64,000 nucleotides of DNA from assembly GCA_910587195.1 (NCBI GenBank), contig CAJUKL010000005.1:10188-74187 (forward strand), in the 5' to 3' direction. Source of the DNA: an uncultured Clostridia bacterium. Lineage in GTDB: Bacteria > Bacillota > Clostridia > Lachnospirales > Anaerotignaceae. A program made the translations under genes and the position numbers. Position 1 is the stretch's first letter, and each line of letters begins with the position of its first letter. Below, one piece after another: positions 18,495-27,549 of this stretch. A model generated the notes under the pieces. That model saw only the letters and a list, made by a program, of their open reading frames with translations, did no database searches and was not told where the DNA came from.

Positions 18495-18527
18495 AAGGGA
18501 GGTTATACTGCCTTCCTCTTTTTTTGT
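18495..18527 (+). terminator. Imperfect hairpin with T-run between yerC and pcrA
   Basis: An imperfect stem (GGGAGG against CCTTCCTC) is followed by TTTTTTT. It could be a partial terminator lowering pcrA-ligA expression. Confidence 0.55.
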
Positions 18528-18556
18528 TTTAAAAAGAATAGGAGAAAATAAAAGTT

Positions 18557-20788
18557 ATGATAAATTTTGAACAGTTAAATAATATGCAGCAAAAAGCAGT
18601 GTTACAAATAGATGGGCCTGTGTTAGTTTTAGCAGGTGCAGGTTCTGGAAAAACGGGAGCATTAACCGTACGTATTGCCCACATGATAGAGCAAGGTATT
18701 TGTCCTTGGAATATTTTTGCCATTACTTTTACCAACAAAGCAGCAAAAGAAATGAGAGAAAGAGTCAATACATTGGTTGGAGAAGATGCAAAAGATGTTT
18801 GGGTAAGCACATTTCATTCCACTTGTGTTAGAATTTTAAGAAGTGAAATTCATCACTTGGATTTTAATCGTCATTTCTCTATCTATGATTCTGATGACCA
18901 AGATAAATTATTAAAAGATTGTTTTAAAAAACTCAATTTTGATTTATCTGATAAAATGTATTCTATTAAATTTGCAAAAGTAATGATTTCCAAGCAAAAA
19001 GAAGAACTGATTAGCTGGGAAGAATATGCAAAAAACGTTGACAAAAATAATTTAAAAGAGGTAAAAACAGCAAAAGTATATCAGATATATCAATCTATGT
19101 TAAAAGAAAACAATGCATTGGATTTTGATGATTTAATTTATAAAACAGTGTTATTATTTCAACAGCATCCAGAGGTACTGGAAAAATATCAAAATCGTTT
19201 CCGTTATATTATGGTAGATGAATATCAGGATACCAATACAGCACAATATATGTTTGTAAAGTTATTGGCAGAAAAATATCAAAACATTTGCGTAGTAGGA
19301 GATGATGACCAAAGTATTTATGGCTGGCGTGGTGCGAACATCAGAAACATATTGGAGTTTGAAAGAGATTTTAAAGATACCAAAATTATTAAACTAGAGC
19401 AAAATTATCGTTCTACAAAAACAATATTAGAATCTGCAAATGCCGTAATCCATAACAATATTACAAGAAGGTCAAAAACACTTTGGACAGAAAATGAAAA
19501 GGGAAATAAAATTTGTCTTTATAAAGCAGAAAATGAGTATGATGAAAGTCGTTTTATTTCAGAAAAAATTGAAAATTTAAAAAAACAAGGTAAGAGTTAT
19601 AATGAAATTGCGGTATTATATCGCAATAATTCACAATCTCGAACTATTGAAGACCAACTGATAAAAAAATCAATTCCATATCGTCTTTTTGGTGGGCTTC
19701 GTTTTTATGAAAGAAAAGAAATCAAAGATGTAATTTGTTATTTAAAAGTATTATCCAATCCAGCAGATACAGTTGCTATTTCCAGAATTATTAATGTTCC
19801 TAAAAGGGGAATTGGAGATACTTCGATTGAAAAAATCAATACATTTGTAATAGAAAATAATATGACATTTTATGAGGCTTTGGCTCATTTAGAAGAAATG
19901 CCAGAGTTAAAAACAAGAGCCAAAAGATTTCAAGAGTTTTATGAATTGATAGAAAAATTAAGAGAAGATGCGCAAATGCTTTCAGTTGTTGATTTAATAG
20001 ATTCTATTCTAAAACGTTCTGGATATTTGCAATCTTTACAAGAAGAAGCTACAGATGATGCATTTGATAGAATCGAAAATATAAATGAGTTGATAAGTAA
20101 AGCAGCAGAATATGAAAAACAAAATCCAGATGGTGGACTTTCTGGATTTTTAGAAGATATTGCATTAGTAGCAGATGTTGATAATTATAATGAAGATGAT
20201 GGTAATGTTGCATTGATGACATTGCATACTGCAAAAGGATTAGAATTTAATTATGTGTTTATGATTGGTATGGAAGAAAGAATTTTCCCTAGTTATAACA
20301 GTGTGATGTATGGCGGTACAAAAGAGATAGAAGAAGAAAGAAGATTGTGTTATGTAGGCATTACAAGAGCAAAACAAGAATTATTTTTATCTTATACAAA
20401 AACAAGAATGCAACATGGTATGACACAAAGGAATACCCCTTCTCGTTTTTTAAATGAACTGCCAAAAGAATTGCTTGAAATTCCTGTACGTCCTATGTCT
20501 GCTGCTGCAAAAGAATATGCTTTAAAAACAAAAATGAGAATTAAACCAACTTTTACAAGACCCAATCCCTATGGTATGGCAAAACCAAAAACTGATTTAC
20601 CTTCTCCTAAAAATATTGTACTTGACTTTAAAGAAGGGGATAAAGTACGTGCACCAAAATATGGAATTGGAACAGTAAAATCAATTTTGCCCGGTGGAGC
20701 TGATTTTGAAGTAGAAGTTTCTTTTGGCGCAAAAGGAGTTAAAAAATTTATGGCAGGACTTTCTAAACTAAAAAAAGTAGAAGAATAA
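18557..20788 (+). CDS. pcrA: ATP-dependent DNA helicase PcrA (UvrD/Rep family)
   Basis: A 743-residue superfamily 1A helicase with motifs in order: Q motif LNNMQQKAV, Walker A AGAGSGKT (about residues 27-34), Ia TFTNKAAKEM, II VDEYQD, III VVGDDDQSIYGWRGA, IV YRSTKTI, V ALMTLHTAKGLEF, VI RRLCYVGITRA. The C-terminal tail ends with the Tudor-like RNA polymerase-interaction domain (KVRAPKYGIGTVKSI...). PcrA removes RecA and stalled complexes, supports plasmid and chromosome replication, and is essential in the Gram-positive species studied. It is complete, with no sign of decay. Ligase follows 12 bases later. That an intact core helicase lies between the two halves of pdaB is the key oddity of the locus. 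Confidence 0.96.
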   Translation: MINFEQLNNMQQKAVLQIDGPVLVLAGAGSGKTGALTVRIAHMIEQGICPWNIFAITFTNKAAKEMRERVNTLVGEDAKDVWVSTFHSTCVRILRSEIHHLDFNRHFSIYDSDDQDKLLKDCFKKLNFDLSDKMYSIKFAKVMISKQKEELISWEEYAKNVDKNNLKEVKTAKVYQIYQSMLKENNALDFDDLIYKTVLLFQQHPEVLEKYQNRFRYIMVDEYQDTNTAQYMFVKLLAEKYQNICVVGDDDQSIYGWRGANIRNILEFERDFKDTKIIKLEQNYRSTKTILESANAVIHNNITRRSKTLWTENEKGNKICLYKAENEYDESRFISEKIENLKKQGKSYNEIAVLYRNNSQSRTIEDQLIKKSIPYRLFGGLRFYERKEIKDVICYLKVLSNPADTVAISRIINVPKRGIGDTSIEKINTFVIENNMTFYEALAHLEEMPELKTRAKRFQEFYELIEKLREDAQMLSVVDLIDSILKRSGYLQSLQEEATDDAFDRIENINELISKAAEYEKQNPDGGLSGFLEDIALVADVDNYNEDDGNVALMTLHTAKGLEFNYVFMIGMEERIFPSYNSVMYGGTKEIEEERRLCYVGITRAKQELFLSYTKTRMQHGMTQRNTPSRFLNELPKELLEIPVRPMSAAAKEYALKTKMRIKPTFTRPNPYGMAKPKTDLPSPKNIVLDFKEGDKVRAPKYGIGTVKSILPGGADFEVEVSFGAKGVKKFMAGLSKLKKVEE

Positions 20789-20800
20789 GGAGTTTTGACA

Positions 20801-22759
20801 ATGGAAAGAATGAAAGAACTGATTGTATTATTAAATAAAGCAGCTTATGCATATTATCAAGAAGATAAAGAAATTATGTCTGATCATGAATATGACATCT
20901 TATATGATGAGTTATTACAGTTAGAAAAAGAAACAAATACTGTTTTAGCAAATAGTCCTACTCAAAAAGTAGGTTATACAGTAATGAGCAATTTAACCAA
21001 AATAAAACATGAAGTTCCCATTCTTTCTTTGGATAAAACAAAAGAAATAGAGAAATTAAAAAGTTTTTTGGAAGAACAAAAAGGAATCCTTTCTTGGAAA
21101 TTAGATGGATTAACGATTGTATTAACATATCAAAAAGGAAAATTAGTACAAGCAGTAACTAGAGGAAATGGAACCGTAGGAGAAGATGTCACTCATAATG
21201 CAAGAGTATTTCAAAATGTCCCTTTAAAAATTCCTTATCAAAAAGAACTTGTGATTCGAGGGGAGGGGATTATTCCTTTTTCAGAATTTAAAAAAATCAA
21301 TGATTCTTTAGAAGAAGGGGAAAGCTATAAAAATCCAAGAAACTTGTGCAGCGGTTCTGTAAGACAATTAAATAGTGAAATTGCTGCTAAAAGAAAAATT
21401 TTCTTTTATGCCTTTACTTTAGCAAAAGCAGAAGATATTAACTTTAAAGATTCTAAAAGAAAACAATTAGAATGGCTTACACAAATGGGATTTACTGTTG
21501 TAGAACATTATGAAGTAACAGAAAATACTGTAGAAGAAACAGTGCAAAAGTTTCAAAAAAATGTTGCAGAAAATGACTTTGCATCAGACGGACTTGTATT
21601 AACCTATGACAGTATTTCCTATAGCGAAAACTTAGGAACAACTTCTAAATTTCCAAAAGATTCTATTGCATTTAAGTGGGCAGATGAAATGGCAGAAACT
21701 ACATTATTGAACATTATTTGGAATACTTCCCGTACAGGATTAATAAATCCGATTGCTGTTTTTAAACCAGTAGAATTAGAAGGCTCTACAGTAAGCAGGG
21801 CAAGTGTACACAACGTGAGTATGTTAGAAAAATTAAAGCTGGGAATAGGAGATAAAATCAAAGTTTATAAAGCAAACATGATTATTCCTCAAATTGCAGA
21901 AAATTTAACACAAAAAAATAATATTGAAATTCCTAAATATTGTTTTGTTTGTGGTGGTGAAACAGAGATTCGTGCTTTAAAAGATGGAAAAGCATTATAT
22001 TGTACTAATCCAAATTGTCAAGCACAGCAAATTCGTTCTCTTTGTCATTTTGTTTCAAGAGATGCTATGAATATAGAAGGACTTTCAGAAGAAACTTTGA
22101 AAAAATTTGTAGAAAAAGAATTTATAAAAGATTATACAGATATATTTTGCTTGGAACAATATTGCGATATTATTAAAAACATGGAAGGGTTTGGAAATCG
22201 TTCTTATCAAAAGCTCATAGAGTCTATTGAAAAATCTAAAATTGCAGCACTCCCTAATTTCATTTATGCTTTAGGTATCAATCATGTAGGACTTAGCAAT
22301 GCAAAATTATTATGCAAAAATTTTAACTATGATTTAGAAGAAATAAAAAAAGCAAAGGAAGAAGAACTTGTTGAAATTGAAGGTTTTGGAGAAATTATTG
22401 CACACAGCATTTATCAATATTTTCATAATGAAAAAGATATGGAATTATTACAAAAGGTATTGCAATATATTACATTTACAGAACCAGAAGAAGCAGAGCA
22501 AGAAAACTTGCGTTTGCATCAATTAAGTTTTGTTATCACAGGGGATTTAAAACAATTTGCAAACCGTAAAGAATTGCAAAAAAAAATAGAATATCTGGGT
22601 GGAAAAGTGACAAACAGTGTCACAAAAAAAACAACTTGCTTAATAAATAATGATACAACTTCTAATTCCTCTAAAAATAAAAAAGCAAAAGAATTAGAAA
22701 TACCCATTTTAGATGAAAATGAATTTATAAAAAAATATCTTTCCACACCAGAATTGTAA
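20801..22759 (+). CDS. ligA: NAD-dependent DNA ligase LigA
   Basis: A 652-residue ligase with, in order, the Ia domain (YYQEDKEIMSDHEYD), the adenylation domain with the catalytic lysine in SWKLDGLT (KLDG motif, near residue 99), the OB fold, a zinc finger (CFVCGGE...CTNPNCQ), HhH repeats and a C-terminal BRCT domain (about 577-650). It seals nicks in replication and repair, and LigA is essential in bacteria. ATG 20801 has AAGGAG at 8-base spacing. The in-frame TTG at 20795 is too close to it. It follows pcrA directly and is probably cotranscribed with it. The sequence is intact. Like pcrA it lies inside the element, so its loss on excision would be lethal in a dividing cell unless a second copy exists. 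Confidence 0.96.
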   Translation: MERMKELIVLLNKAAYAYYQEDKEIMSDHEYDILYDELLQLEKETNTVLANSPTQKVGYTVMSNLTKIKHEVPILSLDKTKEIEKLKSFLEEQKGILSWKLDGLTIVLTYQKGKLVQAVTRGNGTVGEDVTHNARVFQNVPLKIPYQKELVIRGEGIIPFSEFKKINDSLEEGESYKNPRNLCSGSVRQLNSEIAAKRKIFFYAFTLAKAEDINFKDSKRKQLEWLTQMGFTVVEHYEVTENTVEETVQKFQKNVAENDFASDGLVLTYDSISYSENLGTTSKFPKDSIAFKWADEMAETTLLNIIWNTSRTGLINPIAVFKPVELEGSTVSRASVHNVSMLEKLKLGIGDKIKVYKANMIIPQIAENLTQKNNIEIPKYCFVCGGETEIRALKDGKALYCTNPNCQAQQIRSLCHFVSRDAMNIEGLSEETLKKFVEKEFIKDYTDIFCLEQYCDIIKNMEGFGNRSYQKLIESIEKSKIAALPNFIYALGINHVGLSNAKLLCKNFNYDLEEIKKAKEEELVEIEGFGEIIAHSIYQYFHNEKDMELLQKVLQYITFTEPEEAEQENLRLHQLSFVITGDLKQFANRKELQKKIEYLGGKVTNSVTKKTTCLINNDTTSNSSKNKKAKELEIPILDENEFIKKYLSTPEL

Positions 22760-22828
22760 TATATTTATTTCCATTGCTTTTTGTCGAAAAATACAGTAAA
22801 ATAATAGCATAAAAAGGAGGGAAAAGAT

Positions 22829-23746
22829 ATGAAAAAAATAGCACTTGTCCTGTCCATTACATTATTTACAAATATTGTAGGAAATATAGCATATGCGCAA
22901 TCCCCATATACCATTAATGAAACAACTATCAATGGTTTACATGCTGGAAATCGTCAAGCACAAGTAAAAAATATTATTCTTACAGAACCTGCAGCAGGTC
23001 TTTTTGAAAAAGATAAAACCATTTATTTAAAAGTAGATAGGCTGATTTTTGAAGAAGATGCAACAGTAGAAGTTATAAAAGGAAATATTAAAATCAAAAA
23101 GATAGAAACAGATGGAGATATTTTAAAATTAACGATTGAAAAAGCAAGTTCTGAAGCATCTGAAATAAAAATTTCTAATATACAATTCTATTTAGATGGA
23201 AATTTAGCAGATGGTACTTATGATTTAGATATTATTACTGAAGAAAGTGAAGCATATCCTAACAATGTGTTTGGTGGCTTTTATGAACAAAGTACAAAAA
23301 AAGGAAATAATGCTACCGCATCTATCATATTGATAAAAGATTTTGTTACAATTAGTACAACACCAAGAGATAAAAAACAAAATGTTATCAATAGGAATAT
23401 TGTTTCTATTCCTATATCAGAACAAAATACAGAAGTAGCATATCAATTAAATGGAACCATTATGCTACCATTACGTGCTATTACAGAAAGTTTATCTGAT
23501 AAAGCAGTAGTGCAATGGGATGATGCTACAAAAACAGTTGTAATTCGTTATGGACAGCGAATAGCTAGTATGACAGTTGGCAGTAATAAAATGAATTTTA
23601 ATGGTGTTATAACGCCGATGAAAGCAGCACCAGAAATAAAAGATGACCGAGTTTTTATTCCTGTGGAAGATTTAGCATACCTTTTTGGAATTAACGAAAA
23701 TAGAATTCAATGGAATCCGGAAACAATGACCATTACATTGCATTAA
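22829..23746 (+). CDS. Secreted protein with copper amine oxidase N-terminal-like domain
   Basis: A 305-residue exported protein. It has a signal peptide at residues 1-23 (ending AYA). The middle part (about 45-150) is a beta-rich region I do not recognise. The C-terminal PF07833-type domain occupies about residues 195-305, with typical LNGTIMLPLRAITESLSD and RVFIPVEDLAYLFGIN segments. In Clostridia such domains usually sit on cell-wall or secreted proteins and do not imply amine oxidase activity. A GGAGGG site precedes the ATG. The gene is separate from ligA and is followed by a hairpin. Confidence 0.85.
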   Translation: MKKIALVLSITLFTNIVGNIAYAQSPYTINETTINGLHAGNRQAQVKNIILTEPAAGLFEKDKTIYLKVDRLIFEEDATVEVIKGNIKIKKIETDGDILKLTIEKASSEASEIKISNIQFYLDGNLADGTYDLDIITEESEAYPNNVFGGFYEQSTKKGNNATASIILIKDFVTISTTPRDKKQNVINRNIVSIPISEQNTEVAYQLNGTIMLPLRAITESLSDKAVVQWDDATKTVVIRYGQRIASMTVGSNKMNFNGVITPMKAAPEIKDDRVFIPVEDLAYLFGINENRIQWNPETMTITLH

Positions 23747-23753
23747 AACAAGT

Positions 23754-23782
23754 AGCACAAAGAATAAATTCTTTGTGCTTTT
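23754..23782 (+). terminator. Intrinsic terminator
   Basis: A perfect 11-bp stem AGCACAAAGAA/TTCTTTGTGCT with a 4-base loop and a short TTTT tail. Confidence 0.8.
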
Positions 23783-23803
23783 CTGCAAGGGGGAAAGAAT
23801 GAA

Positions 23804-24907
23804 ATGAGAAAAAAATATAATGATGAAACGCTAGAAAAGGTATTTTATTATTATAGTTTAGCAGGGAATCGTATGCTAACTGCTGCACAAGCAGCAGATT
23901 GTTTAAACCTTTCCGAGTCTAGCTTATTTCGTGTGATAGCAGATTATAGAGAAACGATTTCAAGAGAAAAGGAAGAAGAATTGATACAAAAATATCAAAA
24001 AGTAGATGTTCATAGTGTTTTAGATATAAAGGAAACACCAAAAAATCATTCTAATGAAAAAAGAATTTTGGAGGACATTGCTATTACATTAGCAGAAATT
24101 TTAGTTTCTATCAATGAATTAAAACAATATATTATAGAAAAAGAAACTTCAAAACAAACAGAAAAGAAAAAAGAACAAGACTTAGAAAAACCTGCATGGG
24201 AAGAATTAGAACAGATAATAGAAAAAGAAGGAGAAGAAGAACTAGAGTTTGAAAAAGAAGAACCTGAAGAAGAAGAACCTGAAGAAGAAGAAAAATTAGA
24301 GCCTTTTGAAATAATTGGAGAAAAACAAAAAGAACTTACTTTAGAAGAATTAGAAAAAGGGATTCATTTAGAAAAAGAAACAAAAGAAGAATTGCAATCT
24401 CAAAAGAAAGAACTTTTGCAAAAAGAAAATATTACAAAAAAAGAAGGAAATAAAAAATTAGATAGCACTTCTATGATGTGTATTACACAATTAAACTATA
24501 TGTGTAAAGAAATCAATGATTTAGTATCTTATAGAAGTATGGAAAAAATGTGGACCGATTGGGAAAAAATTTGTAGAGGATATGGAAGTCGTATTAATCC
24601 AATTTATCAGAGAATTTGGCACCAAATAAACAAAAAAGGAAAAGAAAAAATTACAGAAGATACTATCAAAACAATTTGTGACGCACAAGCAGAACAAATG
24701 GAATTGGAATTAAAAAATGTTTCTTCTAAAGAAACAATTAAAAATATTTCCTATACTTATTATAATTGGATACGGCAAATGTTTGAAATGTGTTATCTTG
24801 TACAAGAGCCTATGACACAACAAAAAACAAAATTACTATACGTAAATTATCTAACTATATTAAAAAATATAGCAAATCATAGGCTGGAGCAGATAGAACA
24901 AAAATAA
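23804..24907 (+). CDS. Uncharacterised protein with N-terminal HTH-like segment and Glu-rich linker
   Basis: A 367-residue protein that I do not recognise. Residues 1-60 contain a predicted helix-turn-helix (AAQAADCLNLSESSLFRVI). Residues 60-215 are very rich in Glu and Lys with short EEEPEEEE-type repeats, coiled-coil or disordered in character. Residues 220-367 form a helical C-terminal domain with several aromatic residues (MWTDWEKICRGYGSRINPIY, YTYYNWIRQMFEMCYL). There is no signal peptide. A GGGGG-type site precedes the ATG. A regulatory or DNA-associated role is possible from the HTH alone, but this is weak. It lies inside the pdaB element, between a secreted-protein gene and the convergent MATE gene. 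Confidence 0.65.
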   Translation: MRKKYNDETLEKVFYYYSLAGNRMLTAAQAADCLNLSESSLFRVIADYRETISREKEEELIQKYQKVDVHSVLDIKETPKNHSNEKRILEDIAITLAEILVSINELKQYIIEKETSKQTEKKKEQDLEKPAWEELEQIIEKEGEEELEFEKEEPEEEEPEEEEKLEPFEIIGEKQKELTLEELEKGIHLEKETKEELQSQKKELLQKENITKKEGNKKLDSTSMMCITQLNYMCKEINDLVSYRSMEKMWTDWEKICRGYGSRINPIYQRIWHQINKKGKEKITEDTIKTICDAQAEQMELELKNVSSKETIKNISYTYYNWIRQMFEMCYLVQEPMTQQKTKLLYVNYLTILKNIANHRLEQIEQK

Positions 24908-24946
24908 AAAATGTTCCTCGCTTTTTAAAAAAGTGAGGAACATTTT
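24908..24946. terminator. Bidirectional intrinsic terminator
   Basis: A near-perfect stem (AAAATGTTCCTCGCTTTTT against AAAGTGAGGAACATTTT) sits between convergent genes. Confidence 0.92.
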
Positions 24947-24949
24947 GAT

Positions 24950-26323
24950 TTAGGAAAGAAATCCTTTTTCATTCCATTTTTTCCATTCATACACAATCAA
25001 CACCATAGCAAATAAAAATGCTAAAATATCTGCTATAGGCGCAGCAAGTAATGCACCATTTAAACCATAGTGAGAGGAAAGAAAAATTGCAAGTGGGATT
25101 AAAAATAGTATCTGTCGAGAAACAGAAATTGCAAGTGCATTAATTGGTTTTCCAATCGCTTGGAAAAAAGAAGCTGTTACTGCTGGAAGTCCATAAACAA
25201 AAAATGCCATCATATAAAAACGGTAACAGTAAACAGCAAACAAAATGTATTGTGTTTCTTCATGGTTTACAAATAATCTTGCAATTTGCGCAGGAAATAT
25301 TTGATAAATTAACCACCACGACGTGGAAATTACAAACGCTATAATAATAGCAGTGCTATATGTTTGTTTTACTCTTTGATATTGTTTTGCTCCATAATTA
25401 AAACCATTGATGGGTTGTGTGCCAGAAGATACCCCTACAAACATAGCATGGGCAATTTGATATACTTTCATCATAGTACCATAACAAGAAAGCGCAATAT
25501 CACTTCCATATATAGTAGCAGCACCGTAAATTCGCATCATATTATTCATAACAATTTGTGTGCATGCTGTTGCAATTTGTGTAATAAAACTAGGGATACC
25601 CAATGATAGAATCATAATAGCTGTATTTATATCTAATAACACAGTATCCTTTTGAAAGGTAATATTTTGAAAATGTGGAATATAACAAATACAAATGATA
25701 CCAGATACAATTTGTCCTAATATTGTTGCAATGGCAGCACCTTGCACTCCCATATGAAAATAAAATATAAAAACAGGGTCTAATACAATATTAATCGCAG
25801 CACCAATCATCATAGCTCTCATGGTATATTGGGGGTTTCCATCAGAACGAATAATTGCAGTAAAAGCTACATTAAATATCATAAATGGTAGACCAAATAA
25901 TATAATTCTTGTGTATTGTAAAGCAACTGGTAAAATTGTTTTTGTTGCACCACAGAGTAACAATAATTTTTCTAAAAATAAATTTCCCAATAAGACAACA
26001 AGAATACCACAAAAAATTAAAAGAAAAAAAGCGTTTCCAAAACATTAATTGGCTTTTTGTTGTTCTTTTCTTCCAAGACATAAACTAATTTGTGCGGCAC
26101 AGCCATCTCCAATTAAAAGAGCTAAAGCAGTACAAACAATGGAAAACGGAAAAGAAATATTTGTTGCTGCAATTCCTGTGATTCCTACACCTTGCCCCAC
26201 AAAAATCTGGTCAACAATATTATATAAATAATTGACCATTAACGTGAGTGTAGTCGGAACAGAAAATTTTAAAAGCAATTTGGGAATACTTTCCGTTGCA
26301 AGAGGATTTACTTTTGTTTCCAT
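24950..26323 (-). pseudogene. MATE family transporter under FMN riboswitch control, interrupted by an in-frame TAA
   Basis: Read through one stop this is a 456-residue, 12-segment MATE efflux-type transporter, the normal family length. It starts at 26323 (METKVNPLATESIPKLLLKF) with AAAGGAAGTG upstream. The first 92 residues end in KEQQKAN followed by TAA at 26045-26047. The same frame continues without shift as CFGNAFFLLIFCGILVVLLG and on to 24950. A single base change from a sense codon (for example AAA or CAA) explains it. The FMN riboswitch in its leader suggests a flavin-related substrate, by analogy with other transporters under this riboswitch. It may be a recent pseudogene, a sequencing error or a site of readthrough. 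An internal ATG at 25990 could start a truncated product but has no strong site. Confidence 0.85.
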
Positions 26324-26355
26324 AAAAACACTTCCTTTCTTTGCTCTCTGATAAA

Positions 26356-26389
26356 AATAAAAAAAACACCGTTTTTGTACGATGTTTTT
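26356..26389 (-). terminator. Riboswitch expression-platform terminator
   Basis: On the minus strand a 10-bp stem AAAACATCGT/ACGGTGTTTT is followed by a T-run. The stretch TGTATGATGTTTT just after the aptamer is complementary to the 5' arm of this stem, so it can act as antiterminator. Confidence 0.85.
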
Positions 26390-26440
26390 CTATCATAATA
26401 AAAAAGAGAAGAAAAATAATTGATATTAAAACATCATACA

Positions 26441-26551
26441 ATTTTTCTTCTCCCATCCAGACTTTACTGTCGGCTTTGGATTAAACCAAATTCTGCGAAA
26501 ATTCGCTTGCGGGCTGCAATATCGCCGGTAGGATTCCCATTTTTGAAGAAA
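26441..26551 (-). promoter_or_regulatory. FMN riboswitch (RFN element)
   Basis: The minus strand carries the conserved RFN core: CCTACCGGCG, AGCCCGC, TTTGGT, CCAAAGCCGACAGTAAAGTC and GGATGGGAGAAG. It is closed by a P1 stem TTTTCTTC/GAAGAAAA at its two ends. It is followed by an antiterminator/terminator pair, so FMN binding should stop transcription before the MATE gene. Confidence 0.96.
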
Positions 26552-26561
26552 ATATGTTATA

Positions 26562-26590
26562 ATTATAATATAAGATAAAATATTTGTCAA
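26562..26590 (-). promoter_or_regulatory. Consensus sigma-A promoter of the riboswitch-MATE transcript
   Basis: On the minus strand TTGACA (26590-26585), a 17-base spacer and TATAAT (26567-26562) lie about 10 bases upstream of the aptamer. Confidence 0.88.
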
Positions 26591-26614
26591 TTATCGGAGT
26601 AGGAGGAGAAAAAT

Positions 26615-27208
26615 ATGGAATATATCAAAGAAGTATTTGCGCAATATGATAATCAGTGTATTCGAGTATATCAAGCCTATCACCCTATGATTGCGCAAGA
26701 AGCTGTTCAATTACAAACATTTGGAAAACATTTTAATGTCAATCGTATGACATGGATAAAACCATCTTTTCTTTGGATGATGTACCGTTCAAATTGGGGC
26801 ACAAAAAAGAATCAAGAATGTATTCTTGCTTTGGACATTTATCAAACAATGTTTCAAGAATTATTAAAAAAAGCAGTTTTAACCTCACCAGATTCTGCAA
26901 GCGGAGACATCTTAAAATGGAGGAAAACTTTTGGTGAGGCTACAGTATATTGTCAGTGGGACCCTGATAAAAATATCAATGGAAATGCCATCAATCGTGC
27001 AGCAATTCAAATCGGACTAAAAGGAAATTCTTTGAAGGATTTTTTAAATACAGGTATTTGCCGGATAGAAGATATTACTCCGCAAGTGCGAAAATGGAAC
27101 GAACAAAGGAAAAATGGAAAACTAAAAAATTTTCCAACAGAAAAAATATATCCTATTACAGACAATGAAATTAGAAGTAGACTTCATATGAAATTATATC
27201 ATCAATAA
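26615..27208 (+). CDS. DUF4291 family protein
   Basis: A 197-residue cytoplasmic protein with the conserved DUF4291 pattern: an N-terminal IRVYQAYHPMIAQEAV, then NRMTWIKPSFLWMMYRSNWG at residues 43-62, then WDPDK and a Q/A-rich AINRAAIQIGLKG segment, ending with IEDITPQVRKW. The biochemical role of the family is not established to my knowledge. It follows a GTAGGAGGAG site, divergent from the riboswitch-MATE unit, and is 20 bases from the next small gene. The pair lies at the right end of the pdaB element, where accessory cargo would be expected. Confidence 0.85.
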   Translation: MEYIKEVFAQYDNQCIRVYQAYHPMIAQEAVQLQTFGKHFNVNRMTWIKPSFLWMMYRSNWGTKKNQECILALDIYQTMFQELLKKAVLTSPDSASGDILKWRKTFGEATVYCQWDPDKNINGNAINRAAIQIGLKGNSLKDFLNTGICRIEDITPQVRKWNEQRKNGKLKNFPTEKIYPITDNEIRSRLHMKLYHQ

Positions 27209-27227
27209 TTAGTAGGAGGTTTTTTCT

Positions 27228-27542
27228 TTGGAAGATGAAAAATTTAAACTATTTGAAAATTGGTATTTAAAGAGAAAAACAGAATGGATAAAAAAGGGTA
27301 TTTTTGTTGAAAGTTCCATGTTAGTATTAGATGAATGGAGGCATCAGTATTGGATAAAGATTTATTCTCAAAATGGATTAGGAAATATTATCTTATATGA
27401 GTCAAATCATTATTATTGGGTTGATTTTGAAGCTGGAAATGTTATTTGTGACAGAATATTTTGTAAAGGAAATATTCCTTTTGATAATGAAAATAGTATT
27501 GTTTTCTATGAAAAAGAATTAATAGAATATATGATTATATAA
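27228..27542 (+). CDS. Small acidic hypothetical protein, possibly a TriTu-type immunity protein
   Basis: A 104-residue acidic soluble protein that begins LEDEKFKLFENWYLKRKTEW. It starts at TTG 27228, which has AGGAGG at 27214-27219 with 8-base spacing. There is no in-frame ATG that would fit. The repeated aromatic pattern (FENWYLKRK, HQYWIKIYS, NHYYWVDFE) and small size recall the TriTu immunity-protein family of polymorphic toxin systems. This is recall rather than a search and is uncertain. No toxin gene is next to it. It is the last gene of the element, ending 28 bases before the right crossover. Confidence 0.6.
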   Translation: MEDEKFKLFENWYLKRKTEWIKKGIFVESSMLVLDEWRHQYWIKIYSQNGLGNIILYESNHYYWVDFEAGNVICDRIFCKGNIPFDNENSIVFYEKELIEYMII

Positions 27543-27549
27543 TTTTTAT

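Noticed and set aside
21677..21693. TGGGCAGATGA inside ligA as a possible att core
   Set aside because: Two core bases are missing and no GTAC-type arms flank it.
26220..26456. 78-residue open frame on the minus strand covering the riboswitch terminator
   Set aside because: It overlaps the FMN riboswitch and expression platform, has no ribosome binding site and no recognisable composition.
26441..26551. TPP or cobalamin riboswitch
   Set aside because: The conserved blocks match the RFN element in order and spacing, and no TPP or B12 box is present.
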